Shown here in pieces: positions 1 to 7,666 of a DNA stretch of 49,947 nucleotides. Position 1 is the first letter of the stretch. Every line of letters begins with the position of its first letter. Location of the stretch: contig CAMAWD010000041.1 of assembly GCA_945861785.1 (NCBI GenBank), positions 1 through 49,947 of the forward strand, in the 5' to 3' direction. The notes under the pieces are model-generated. The model was not told where the DNA came from and searched no databases. It was given only the letters and a program-made list of their open reading frames with translations. The stretch is from Rhodoferax sp. OV413 (GTDB taxonomy: Bacteria; Pseudomonadota; Gammaproteobacteria; Burkholderiales; Burkholderiaceae_C). A program made the translations under genes and the position numbers.

Positions 1-98
1 GGCCGACGAGTTCAACGAGTTGATCGGCGAGGAGTTGATTCCTGGCCGGATTCAACTGTCCTCGCCGCCGTCAGTGTTCACGGCGCAAATCGCCCCGC
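1..98. other. unassigned left edge
   Basis: No feature can be assigned. On the plus strand the second frame is open across this edge (ADEFNELIGEELIPGRIQLS...) and stays open to about 343, running antisense through the amidohydrolase 3' end. It could be the tail of an upstream gene that overlaps its convergent neighbour, or simply GC-rich open frame. The lack of a stop near 100 argues against a normal gene end. Confidence 0.2.
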
Positions 99-1493
99 TT
101 ATCGCGTACTCCGTTGCGCCACTGGCTCGATCACCCGGCGCTCCTCAGCGAGCCGCCAAACCCGATGCATCGCAGCGGCTCCGGCTGAGACGATTCCAGC
201 TTCCGGACGGCGCGTGTAATTGGCTCCGTGCACAAGCACCTCGCCTGCGATCATCACGAAGTGGACGTCGCGGCCTGAGCCGTTCCATACAAGCGTCTTC
301 ACAGGGTCGTAAACTGGCTGCAAGTGTGCCTGGGCGAGGTTGATGCCGATCAGATCGGCAGTCGCTCCTGGCTCGATGCGGCCCAGATCGGGACGTCGCA
401 ACGCGTCGGCAGCGGTGACGGTGGCGGCTTCAACCATTTCCCAGGCGCTTCCTGCGACGGTGTCGCCTGAGTCGTATTTGCTGTTGATGGCTGCTATGCG
501 CAGGTCGGCGATGATATCGACAGCGTTCGCATCTGTGCCAATCGTCGTGCGAACGCCCGCCGCGGTGAATCGGGTGCGGGCTGCCAGGCGGCCACTGCGC
601 GCATAGGAGATTGGACAATGCGCAATCGTCACGCCTCGCTTCGCCATCAGCGCGAGGTCCTCGGGTTCCGCGTACAAGCAGTGTGCAGCGAGGAGGCGCG
701 AATCGAGCAACCCCACGCGGTCGAAATACACGACAGGGGAGACGCCGAAGCGCTGCCGCGCCAGTTCCACTTCGGGAATGCCCTGTGCGAGGTGCACAGT
801 GAGCGGTGCGTCAATCTCGTCGCGCACGCGGGCGATCGCGCGCGCCAGCGCCGGCGCACAGGTGTCGGTGGCGTGCGGCCCCAGTCCGATGCGTATGAGG
901 CCGGACGGCCCCTGGTCGAAGGCTTCGCGCCAGCGCCAGAAGGTCTTCATTACCTGCGCGACGTCTGGATCTTGGACGCCGTCGTTTTCCCAATCCCAGG
1001 ACGCGCGGGGGCCAGAAATCAGATAGGGGTGTATGTACGCGCGCAAGCCGATCTGTCGGGCAGAGCGTGCGACGGCGTCGTGCGTGGCGCGTGGCATGTC
1101 AACGATGGTGGTCGATCCGGCCTTGAGGGCCTCCAATTGGCCTAGTGCGGCAATTGCCTGGATCTCGTCCTCGGAAAGAATCTCAGTCATGATCTCGCCA
1201 AGCGGCATCATGATGTTATTGATCACCGAGTCCTTCCCGTCAGAAAAGTCCCGGTCTTCGAGCAGCGCACGGAAAAGAGGCGCGCCGACGCAATGGCAAT
1301 GCGTGTTGACGAAGCCAGGCATCAGCAGTGTCTCGCCGAGATCAATGGTGGCATCGGGGACGCTCGGATCGTCATCCGGCAGCACGGCCACGATAGTTTT
1401 ACCGTCCACCACTACCGTGACGTTTTGCCGCAGACGCGCCTTGCCAGCCTCCCGCGCCAGAACCCAGTTTGCCCTCAGTCCAAACACGCCCAT
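99..1493 (-). CDS. metal-dependent amidohydrolase (TrzA/cytosine-deaminase-like)
   Basis: A 464-residue cytoplasmic enzyme of the amidohydrolase superfamily, expected to hydrolyse or deaminate a ring compound at a single divalent metal. Expected metal ligands are visible: H65/H67 in GFVNTHCHC, H234 in TVHLAQ, H271 in AAHC, and D321 in GTDAN. Length and motif order match the guanine/8-oxoguanine deaminase and atrazine chlorohydrolase group, but the substrate cannot be read from sequence. It is divergently transcribed from an ABC importer operon with a 65-nt shared control region, which suggests that the imported compound, or something derived from it, is its substrate (inference). The ATG start leaves no long upstream extension. 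Confidence 0.85.
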   Translation of the reverse strand: MGVFGLRANWVLAREAGKARLRQNVTVVVDGKTIVAVLPDDDPSVPDATIDLGETLLMPGFVNTHCHCVGAPLFRALLEDRDFSDGKDSVINNIMMPLGEIMTEILSEDEIQAIAALGQLEALKAGSTTIVDMPRATHDAVARSARQIGLRAYIHPYLISGPRASWDWENDGVQDPDVAQVMKTFWRWREAFDQGPSGLIRIGLGPHATDTCAPALARAIARVRDEIDAPLTVHLAQGIPEVELARQRFGVSPVVYFDRVGLLDSRLLAAHCLYAEPEDLALMAKRGVTIAHCPISYARSGRLAARTRFTAAGVRTTIGTDANAVDIIADLRIAAINSKYDSGDTVAGSAWEMVEAATVTAADALRRPDLGRIEPGATADLIGINLAQAHLQPVYDPVKTLVWNGSGRDVHFVMIAGEVLVHGANYTRRPEAGIVSAGAAAMHRVWRLAEERRVIEPVAQRSTR

Positions 1494-1510
1494 TGCAGTT
1501 CCATTCTAAA

Positions 1511-1537
1511 AAGTGATTACACTGATGAAAGTGATTA
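1511..1537. promoter_or_regulatory. 9-bp direct repeat in the divergent amidohydrolase/ABC control region
   Basis: The sequence AAGTGATTA occurs at 1511-1519 and again at 1529-1537, with an 18-nt start-to-start spacing (nearly two helical turns), in the 65-nt gap between divergent genes. Such spacing fits a regulator dimer or two monomers bound on one helix face. No regulator gene is visible in the window, so this is an operator candidate only. Confidence 0.4.
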
Positions 1538-1558
1538 TGCAATAACCAGGAGACAGAA

Positions 1559-2617
1559 ATGAGAAGGCAAACTTTGGCGTTTAAGGGCATAGGCGCGGTG
1601 TGCGTCGCGGTGCTGGCGCTGTTCGGTTCGGTCGCGCAGGCGCAGGGTGCCGGCGAGGTAGTGGTCGTTACCGGCGGCGGACTATTTGAGCGTGGCATCA
1701 GAGAGAACATCGCAGCCGCCTTCACGAAGTCGACTGGCGTCAACGTGCGCTTCGTCGCGTCGAGCCCGGGCGAGCGTGCAGTCAAGACCAAGGCGATGAA
1801 CGAGGCGAAGCGAGTCGAATGGGATATCGTGCTCACTTCGGAAACTCAAGCGAAGCTGCTCAACGATTACTTGCTGAAGGACGTTTGCGCCCTCGCCAAG
1901 GTCGCACCTGACAGTATCGTGGCGGGCGGCTGCAAGCCCTTTGGTACGCTGGGTGTCATCGGCGGACTGCCGCTGGTCCATCGTACCGACGCCTTCGGCG
2001 GCAAGCGGATGGGTTCGTGGGCAGACTTTTTCAACGTCGCGGCATTTCCCGGTCCTCGGGCATTGCCCAACTACGGCTCACCAATGGTGGTGTTGATGTC
2101 GGCGCTGCAGGCGGACGGGGTACCCAAGGACAAGCTCTTCCCGATTGACTTTGACCGCGCGTTCAAGGTGCTCGACCGCGTCAAGCCGCAAGTTGCGGTG
2201 TGGTGGAAGTCCGGTGACCAGAGCCAACAGGTGTTCCGATCGAAGGAAGCTATCGCAGGCCAGCTGTGGTCGGGCCGCGCGCTCGACCTCGTTTCTGAGA
2301 ACATGCCCCTGCACGTTGTCTGGGACGGCGCTCCCACCGACGAAGCGTACTGGGTGGTGTTGAAGGGCGGGCCAAACGGCGCCAATGCGCTTCGCTTCCT
2401 CAACCACTTCTACGCCAGTTCGGAAGGTCACATGGCCTTTTACAACACATCGAAGTGGGACTCTGGAAACCGTGCTTACCTGAAGTCAATACCGGATGCC
2501 GATCGAGGCAAGCACCCCGGCCTGTTTCTCGACCGTATGGTGAGTGAGGACAGCGACTGGACCGCGGCGAATGCGCCGGAAATCAATCGCCGCTGGAACG
2601 AGTGGATTTCGCGCTAA
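1559..2617 (+). CDS. ABC transporter periplasmic substrate-binding protein (spermidine/putrescine or Fe3+ type)
   Basis: A 352-residue exported binding protein, first gene of a four-gene importer operon. The N-terminus has a classical signal peptide: a basic start, a hydrophobic core GIGAVCVAVLALFGSVAQA, and probable cleavage after AQA. The mature start VVVVTGGGLFERGI resembles family-1/8 extracellular solute-binding proteins such as PotD, FbpA and related receptors. An AGGAG ribosome site lies about 7 nt upstream of the ATG. The downstream genes are an ATPase and two permeases of the PotABC kind. The ligand (polyamine, iron chelate or a small organic such as the amidohydrolase substrate) is not determinable from sequence. 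Confidence 0.85.
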   Translation: MRRQTLAFKGIGAVCVAVLALFGSVAQAQGAGEVVVVTGGGLFERGIRENIAAAFTKSTGVNVRFVASSPGERAVKTKAMNEAKRVEWDIVLTSETQAKLLNDYLLKDVCALAKVAPDSIVAGGCKPFGTLGVIGGLPLVHRTDAFGGKRMGSWADFFNVAAFPGPRALPNYGSPMVVLMSALQADGVPKDKLFPIDFDRAFKVLDRVKPQVAVWWKSGDQSQQVFRSKEAIAGQLWSGRALDLVSENMPLHVVWDGAPTDEAYWVVLKGGPNGANALRFLNHFYASSEGHMAFYNTSKWDSGNRAYLKSIPDADRGKHPGLFLDRMVSEDSDWTAANAPEINRRWNEWISR

Positions 2618-3792
2618 GTCGGCTGGGCTCTCGCGAGCGGCTTGCGGGCCGAGGCGCGGCGGTTCGCGTAGACCGGATCGCCAAATCTTACGGCGCGGTC
2701 CGGGCCGTGCAGCAGGTGTCACTCGCAGTGGCGGCCGGTGAATTTGTTTCACTGCTCGGCCCCTCGGGTTCGGGCAAGACGACGCTGCTCATGATGATCG
2801 CTGGCTTTGAAACGCCCGACGCCGGCACCTTGTACATCGGCGATCGGGACGTCACCCAGGCAGAGCCAAACGAGCGCAACCTGGGCATGGTGTTTCAGCG
2901 TTACGCGCTTTTCCCGCACCTCACTGTCGCTGACAACATTGCTTTCCCTCTGAAGATGCGCAAGCTCGCGCGCGCTGATATCGCTCATAAGGTCGAGGCA
3001 GCGCTCGCGCGCGTGCGCCTTGCCGGATATGGCGCACGCAAGCCCGACCAGCTTTCGGGGGGCCAGCAGCAACGTGTGGCGCTGGCTCGGGCGACGGTGT
3101 TCGATCCGCCGGTGATCCTCATGGACGAGCCGCTTGGCGCGTTAGACAAGAAGCTGCGCGAACAGATGCAAATTGAGATCAAGCAACTGCAGCGTGAGCT
3201 GGGAGCTACGGTGGTCTACGTCACCCACGACCAGCAGGAGGCGCTGACGATGTCCGACCGAGTGGCGGTGATGAACCACGGGCGTATCGAGCAACTGTCC
3301 GCGCCACAAGTACTCTACGATCGGCCGCAAAGCATGTTCGTGGCTGATTTCGTAGGCGACACTAACCTGCTGCGCGGCACTGTGCGCACTGTTGAAGGCG
3401 ACGTCGTCACGCTTGAGCTGGCGACTGGGGAGACGGTCCAGGGACGGGTGGCGAGCACGACCCCGCCCAAGCCAACGGGGGATGCCTCTGAGGTAGATGC
3501 CGTGGTGACCATGCGTGAACTGCGAACTGGTGATATCGCCAGCCTGTGCATCAGGCCGGAGCGACTCGGGCCGGCGATTGAGGGTCAGTCGAGAATCTTC
3601 GCGCGCGTCGCCGATGCGATCTACGTTGGTCCTGATCTGACGCTGGTCGGCAGCATCGGTGACGGACAACCCCTCAGACTGCGGATCGGTACCCGTGACC
3701 AGGGGTGGCAGCCTGGCGTCGACGGGGGGCTTGTTGTTGGCTGGCGAACCGAGGATGCCATTGTGTTTCCCGGCGAGCCAGAGCGAACGTGA
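2602..3792 (+). CDS. ABC transporter ATP-binding protein (PotA-like)
   Basis: The ATPase subunit of the importer, 396 residues from a GTG start at 2602 that overlaps the end of the binding-protein gene by 16 nt. Walker A is [10 protein letters not shown] (about residues 52-61), the signature [10 protein letters not shown] is at 151-160, Walker B VILMDEP at 171-177, and the H-loop His is near 209. A C-terminal TOBE-type domain (about 240-390) with the RPERLG motif is typical of CUT1/polyamine/iron ATPases. Because the first 20 residues are unlike family starts, a later GTG (about residue 20) could be the true start. Translational coupling to the upstream gene is likely. Confidence 0.88.
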   Translation: MDFALSRLGSRERLAGRGAAVRVDRIAKSYGAVRAVQQVSLAVAAGEFVSLLGPSGSGKTTLLMMIAGFETPDAGTLYIGDRDVTQAEPNERNLGMVFQRYALFPHLTVADNIAFPLKMRKLARADIAHKVEAALARVRLAGYGARKPDQLSGGQQQRVALARATVFDPPVILMDEPLGALDKKLREQMQIEIKQLQRELGATVVYVTHDQQEALTMSDRVAVMNHGRIEQLSAPQVLYDRPQSMFVADFVGDTNLLRGTVRTVEGDVVTLELATGETVQGRVASTTPPKPTGDASEVDAVVTMRELRTGDIASLCIRPERLGPAIEGQSRIFARVADAIYVGPDLTLVGSIGDGQPLRLRIGTRDQGWQPGVDGGLVVGWRTEDAIVFPGEPERT

Positions 3793-3847
3793 GTCCAAAG
3801 CGTCCTGCAGCGGGGACCCCGCAAGCGCGCACCGTGAATGTCCGCCC

Positions 3848-4711
3848 ATGAGCAACGCTGCCAGCCCGATCCGCGGGGCCTTGCGGCCGGGGGCGTCCTG
3901 GATGCTGATCGCGCCCTTGTTGCTGCTACTCGCCTTCGCCTTTTTCTGGCCAATCGTCAATCTACTCTCACGCAGCTTCTTCGTTCCGGAGCTTTCGTTG
4001 AAAAACTACCAGCGGCTCTTCAACGAGCCGCTGTACTGGCGCATTTTCGGGCGCACCTTCTGGATCAGCGCATGTTGTTGCCTCCTGTCGCTGATGCTAG
4101 GCTATCCGGTCGCCTACGCGATGGCGCGACTGAAGGGGTGGCGACTCGCGTTTGTTGCGGCTTGCGTGCTGATACCGTTATGGACCTCGGTGCTGGTACG
4201 TTCCTACGCTTGGGTGTTTCTGCTGCAGCGCAACGGCGTCGTCAATGCAATGCTGAACGATCTCGGCCTGATCGGCGCGCCGCTGCGCCTGCTTTATACC
4301 GAGGGCGCGGTGCTGGCGGCCATGACGCACGTGCTGCTGCCGTTCATGATCCTGCCCATCTTCGCAACGCTGCGCGGCATTCCGCCAGAGTTGGAACGCG
4401 CGGCGCGCAATCTCGGCGCCGGGCGCGTACAGGCGTTTATGCGGGTCACACTGCCGCTAAGCCTGCCAGGCGTGTCGACCGGGGTGCTGTTCGTCTTCAT
4501 CCTGGCGTTGGGCTTTTATATCACGCCGGCGATGGTCGGCGGCCCCCAGACCTTGATGATCGGCACACTGATCGCGCAGCAGGTGACCGATCTACTTGAT
4601 TGGGAATTCGCTGGCGCGGTGTCGACGGTGCTATTGGTGTTGACGATGGGTGCGGTGATCACTTTCCAGCGCGCACTGTCCGTCGAGAGGCTCGCGGGCA
4701 ATGCCGACTAG
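3848..4711 (+). CDS. ABC transporter permease, PotB-like
   Basis: A 287-residue inner-membrane permease. The chosen ATG (3848) gives MSNAASPIRGALRPGASWML, followed directly by the first membrane span LLLLLAFAFFWPIVNLL. The frame is open further upstream, but that part reads as non-protein sequence overlapping the ATPase gene. About six spans are visible. The EAA-like loop contacting the ATPase is around ELERAARNLGAGRVQAF. It lies 55 nt after the ATPase gene and overlaps the next permease by 11 nt. It would form a heterodimeric channel with that partner. Confidence 0.85.
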   Translation: MSNAASPIRGALRPGASWMLIAPLLLLLAFAFFWPIVNLLSRSFFVPELSLKNYQRLFNEPLYWRIFGRTFWISACCCLLSLMLGYPVAYAMARLKGWRLAFVAACVLIPLWTSVLVRSYAWVFLLQRNGVVNAMLNDLGLIGAPLRLLYTEGAVLAAMTHVLLPFMILPIFATLRGIPPELERAARNLGAGRVQAFMRVTLPLSLPGVSTGVLFVFILALGFYITPAMVGGPQTLMIGTLIAQQVTDLLDWEFAGAVSTVLLVLTMGAVITFQRALSVERLAGNAD

Positions 4712-5534
4712 TGAAATTCGCGTGTCTGCGCGGCGCCGTCCGCTCACACCGCAGCGGGTGCTCGGTGTGGTACTGCTGGTGCTGATACTCGGCTTCCTGC
4801 TGGTTCCTAACGTCGTCGTCATTCCGATGTCGCACGGCTCCGAGCGCTTTTTGCAGTTTCCGCCCAAGAACCTGACCCTCAAGTGGTACGGCGAATTCTT
4901 CGGCGATGCCGACTGGCGCGCCGCCGCGTTGTATAGCCTGACTGTCGCCTCGCTCACCACCATCGCTTCAGTGGTGATTGGCACGATGGCTGCCGTGTCG
5001 CTGACGCGCGGAACCCTGGCGGGGAAGAAGATGCTGACCGCCGTCACGCTGGCTCCTTTGATCGTGCCTCACATCGTGTTGGGCGTGGCGCTCTATTTGA
5101 GCTTTACGCCACTGGGGCTGTCGGGCAATGTGCCGGGGCTCGTGCTCTCGCACACCGCGCTGGCGGTTCCCTTCGTGGTGCTGACTGTGTCGGCGGCTCT
5201 CTATCGCATCGACCGCTCACTGGAGATGGCGGCGATGAATCTGGGGGCGAGCAGGTTCGGAGCATTCCGCCTGGTGACGCTGCCCCTGGTGAAACCAGCC
5301 GTCGCCGTCGGGGCAGTGTTCGCCTTCCTCACCTCGTTCGATGAGGCGATCGTCTCATTCTTCATGTCAGGCGTGTCCAACAAGACATTGCCGCGGAAGC
5401 TCTTCGAGAACATCGACTTTGATATCTCGCCGCTGATACCCGCGGTTTCGACGGTCCTGATGCTGGTGTCGCTGGCACTGATGGGCGGGTCGACGATGCT
5501 ACGACGCAGCGGCAAGCGTGAGCCAAACTCGTAG
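4701..5534 (+). CDS. ABC transporter permease, PotC-like
   Basis: The second permease, 277 residues, starting inside the last codons of the first permease gene (11-nt overlap, so probably coupled). It has five to six membrane spans, a periplasmic loop after the first span (MSHGSERFLQFPPKNLTLKW), and the ATPase-contact loop SLEMAAMNLGASRFGAFRLV. The family (PotC/CysW-type binding-protein-dependent permeases) is clear, the substrate is not. It is the last gene of the operon. No convincing terminator follows before the tRNA-Cys scar. Confidence 0.85.
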   Translation: MPTSEIRVSARRRPLTPQRVLGVVLLVLILGFLLVPNVVVIPMSHGSERFLQFPPKNLTLKWYGEFFGDADWRAAALYSLTVASLTTIASVVIGTMAAVSLTRGTLAGKKMLTAVTLAPLIVPHIVLGVALYLSFTPLGLSGNVPGLVLSHTALAVPFVVLTVSAALYRIDRSLEMAAMNLGASRFGAFRLVTLPLVKPAVAVGAVFAFLTSFDEAIVSFFMSGVSNKTLPRKLFENIDFDISPLIPAVSTVLMLVSLALMGGSTMLRRSGKREPNS

Positions 5535-5939
5535 GACGCAAAAGCAGGTGCCGGGCCGACCGGCCGTGACCCCCACTTCCAAATGCGCGCGCTGGTAAGC
5601 GTCGGCGTCCTGTAGCTGGCAGCGTGGCTCTTGCAGGACCTGCGTTTCCGTCCGATTCCATAGCAAAAGTCGTAGCGAACTCGTAACTCTTTGAATCCAT
5701 TGGAAGCACCAGGCTTGCAAATCCGATCAGCCCGGTTCGACTCCGGGTCGCGCCTCCAGAATCCATGCGGGTTACAGTTGGTTTGTCGGAAGTGCCGGTT
5801 CTACAAATCTGCATCCAGCCTTGCAAATCTTAAACATGGTTTGGGCTTCACCAAATGCTGCAAGCGGCATCCGGGTCGCTGCTGCAGGGCCAAGCTGCAA
5901 TTGCTGGCCGGGTCGCGCATCGAAAACGCTGAAATTTCA
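5535..5939. other. gene-free stretch holding a tRNA-Cys scar
   Basis: No credible protein gene in about 400 nt. Open frames crossing it have no start site, no ribosome site and no recognisable content. It contains the tRNA-Cys 3' fragment at 5715-5758, then about 180 nt of unassigned sequence that includes further TTGCAAAT-like pieces (near 5823). It looks like a junction between an inserted block and the tRNA-Leu locus. Confidence 0.5.
5715..5758 (+). pseudogene. 3' half of a tRNA-Cys(GCA) gene, probable integration scar (att)
   Basis: The piece reads as anticodon loop TTGCAAA (anticodon GCA, 5715-5721), 3' anticodon stem TCCGA, variable bases TCAG, a perfect T-arm CCCGG-TTCGACT-CCGGG (5731-5747), 3' acceptor strand TCGCGCC, discriminator T and CCA (5756-5758). 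The sequence 5' of the loop (CAGGC) does not pair with TCCGA, and no D-arm or 5' acceptor strand is present. The gene is therefore broken exactly at the anticodon loop. tRNA 3' halves of this kind are left at the far end of elements inserted by tyrosine integrases. Its orientation puts the inserted element to the left, with the intact tRNA outside the window. No integrase is visible. Confidence 0.65.
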
Positions 5940-6244
5940 TGGTGCCGGGGACGGGAATCGAACCCGTACGCTGCCTCTCGGCAAGCGGCGGATTTTCGTC
6001 ACACCACGGTTTTCACCGCCAGCCATGGCTGTTCGTGCGCTGGACTATGCCTTCACCTTGGCGCTGCCGCTGTAGGTGCCCCCCGTCTAGTCTCTACACC
6101 TTCCCGTGCATGGGCTTGGCTCGGCGTTGCCTCGGATGCGTGTCCAGGGGGTTCACCGAATTTGAGGGGATTCACACAGGTGCTTTCGCTGGCCTGGTGC
6201 TCAATTTATAAGTCCGCTGTGTCTACCAATTTCACCACCCCGGC
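5940..6244 (-). tRNA. tRNA-Leu(UAA) interrupted by a group I intron
   Basis: The exons are 6244-6210 (35 nt, ending CGGACTT) and 5996-5940 (57 nt, starting AAAATCCGCC and ending CCA). Joined, they give a class II tRNA of 92 nt. The acceptor GCCGGGG/CCCCGGC is perfect, the D-arm contains AATTGGTAGACAC, and the anticodon arm is GCGGA-CTTAAAA-TCCGC with anticodon UAA. The long variable arm is GCTTGCCGAGAGGCAGC, the T-arm is ACGGG-TTCGATT-CCCGT, and CCA is encoded. The interruption falls between U34 and A35, the same site as in cyanobacterial and plastid tRNA-Leu(UAA) genes. Standard tRNA finders that assume short introns could miss it or truncate it. Confidence 0.92.
5997..6209 (-). ncRNA. group I self-splicing intron (IC3-like) in tRNA-Leu(UAA)
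   Basis: A 213-nt intron with no room for a homing endonuclease. Read on the minus strand it starts ATAAATTGAG, where GAG can serve as the internal guide pairing with exon CTT (U-G at the splice site), and it ends in G (omega-G, complement of 5997). The conserved core appears in order: TCAAATTCGGTGAA (6165-6152), GGCAACGCCGAGCCAAGC (about 6131-6114), GAAGGTGTAGAGACTAGAC (6103-6085, the P7/G-site strand), and GGTGAAGGCATAGTCC (about 6057-6042). From memory these match the Azoarcus tRNA-Ile and Anabaena tRNA-Leu introns closely. Splicing activity is inferred. Confidence 0.9.
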
Positions 6245-6258
6245 TGGGGCATCGGAAC

Positions 6259-6264
6259 ATTGTA
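6259..6264 (-). promoter_or_regulatory. -10 element for tRNA-Leu
   Basis: On the minus strand TACAAT lies 14 nt before the first base of the tRNA, within ACTACAATGTTCCG. The -35 region is poorly defined (around TTTTCGCTCGACA). Position and match support a sigma-70 type stable-RNA promoter. Confidence 0.5.
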
Positions 6265-6398
6265 GTCGCCCGTGTGTCGAGCGAAAACGCTGCGTTTCCA
6301 TGGAAGTTGGGTATGTCCACAAGCCGCCGGACCGCATCAGCCGCCTCGCCCACTGCGTGAAGCTTCCACCTGCTGCTTGCCCCTGGGCGCGCGTCCTG

Positions 6399-6755
6399 TT
6401 ATGCAGGCGGGTTGGTCCGGGGGGCGTCGCCCGTGCGTACACAGTCGCAGGGCTCCCAGGGGAGGGCGGCGCAACCACAGTCCATGACCGTATCAGGGCC
6501 CGTGACCACCGCGCCGGTCTTGGCTGGTCTGTCTGCGGCGCGGGCAGGGCCTGGCCTGCCCGGGCCCGCGACGGCGCCTGTCGCGGTCGCACCCAAGGCG
6601 CCCACACCCACAGCACCGGCGGGAAGCCAGCGTGCAAACGGCGCGAGATCCGGCGCATTCTCGACGTACCACACACGCAGCTTCGGGTCCCAGCGGGCGC
6701 CCAGTTGCTTGGCCAGGTCCTTGTCCTGAAACGGACACTGCAGGTTGAGTCTCAT
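6399..6755 (-). CDS. DUF5710-domain protein
   Basis: 118 residues. The first 45 (LNLQCPFQDKDLAKQLGARWD followed by PKLRVWYV) match the DUF5710 pattern: a short domain with an LGARWD-x-x-x-x-x-WYV signature, seen in toprim/primase-like and phage or plasmid proteins. The middle is a Gly/Ala/Pro-rich linker (about 46-80). The tail carries a small Cys cluster (MDCGCAALPWEPCDC, about 90-104) that could bind metal. It is codirectional with the tRNA-Leu gene downstream. Molecular function is unknown. The antisense frames are compositional shadows. Confidence 0.65.
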   Translation of the reverse strand: MRLNLQCPFQDKDLAKQLGARWDPKLRVWYVENAPDLAPFARWLPAGAVGVGALGATATGAVAGPGRPGPARAADRPAKTGAVVTGPDTVMDCGCAALPWEPCDCVRTGDAPRTNPPA

Positions 6756-6976
6756 GGTGATGGTCGGGTTGATGTGACTGGACTATATGCCGCCGGTTGC
6801 GGCCAGACTGTCTGCCACCATGCCGACCTTGATCCTGTACCATTTCCCACTCTCACCCTTTTCCCAGAAGGCTCACCTTGTCCTGGGTGCAGGCCCATTT
6901 GCCGCGCAGCGGTTTCCATCTTGTCAAAATGCCCCGATTTGTCATTCCGGCCCCGGCGGCACTACACTTGGAACCC

Positions 6977-7612
6977 ATGTCCAGTCCCACCCCCCCATTC
7001 GAGATCCATATCCACGGTGATGTGCCGCTGCGCGCCGAGGTGAAGTTCGACCAGATCCAGGAGGCCCTCAAGCCGATCTGGAAATACGCAGGTGCGCGGT
7101 CGCTGGCCGACGGTGCCCGCAGTTCGTACGAAGACGAGCCAGGTATCAAGTTCGATGCGCCCCAGAACCTGCTGCAGATGTGCTGGACGGTCGCCGGTGA
7201 CGAGGACTTTCGCCAGACGCTCGACGAAATGTGCATGAACCTGAACGAGCTGGCCCAGACCGGTGCCGCGATCGAGGTGAGTTTTTACGACACCGAATTC
7301 GACGAGGAAGAAGAAGACCAATGGGCCGAATCGCGCGATGACTTCACGATGCTGTTCGTGGGGCCCACGCCATCGGCGATCATGCAGGTGCAGCGCGATC
7401 TGCTGGTGCAGGACGTGGTTGGCATGATGGAGCGCCATTTCGATGGCTCGGAACTGTCCGGCGTGGTGGCCGAGATCGACAAATTGTTCGCCAAGCGCTT
7501 CGATGCGCTGGTCAGTTCGCTCGACCTTGGCAAACGCCCACGCGGTTCGGGTGGTGGGTTTGGCGGCTCCGGCCATGGCGGCGGTGGGCGCAAACCGCGC
7601 CACCTGCATTAG
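6977..7612 (+). CDS. conserved hypothetical protein with acidic core and Gly/His-rich tail
   Basis: 211 residues from ATG 6977 (MSSPTPPFEIHIHGDVPLRA). The frame is open about 100 nt further upstream from a TTG, but that part reads as intergenic. There is no signal peptide or membrane span, so it is predicted cytosolic. Residues about 100-115 are strongly acidic (DTEFDEEEEDQW). The last 30 residues are Gly-rich with basic and His residues (GGGFGGSGHGGGG). It resembles uncharacterised Comamonadaceae proteins (possibly the family named DUF6806, recalled and not checked). It precedes mshE by 54 nt, but nothing ties it functionally to the pilus. Confidence 0.65.
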   Translation: MSSPTPPFEIHIHGDVPLRAEVKFDQIQEALKPIWKYAGARSLADGARSSYEDEPGIKFDAPQNLLQMCWTVAGDEDFRQTLDEMCMNLNELAQTGAAIEVSFYDTEFDEEEEDQWAESRDDFTMLFVGPTPSAIMQVQRDLLVQDVVGMMERHFDGSELSGVVAEIDKLFAKRFDALVSSLDLGKRPRGSGGGFGGSGHGGGGRKPRHLH

Positions 7613-7666
7613 GCTTCCTTAAACGGCAGGCATGGTGTCTGTCTTCAACCGGAGTTACCACTGACA

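Noticed and set aside
20-343. Open plus-strand frame at the left edge running into the amidohydrolase gene
   Set aside because: Runs antisense through a well-supported gene for about 240 nt, with no ribosome site and no recognisable content; kept only as a low-confidence edge note.
5723-6240. Protein-coding frames across the tRNA-Cys scar and tRNA-Leu intron
   Set aside because: The sequence is explained by RNA features; the intron has no space for an endonuclease gene.
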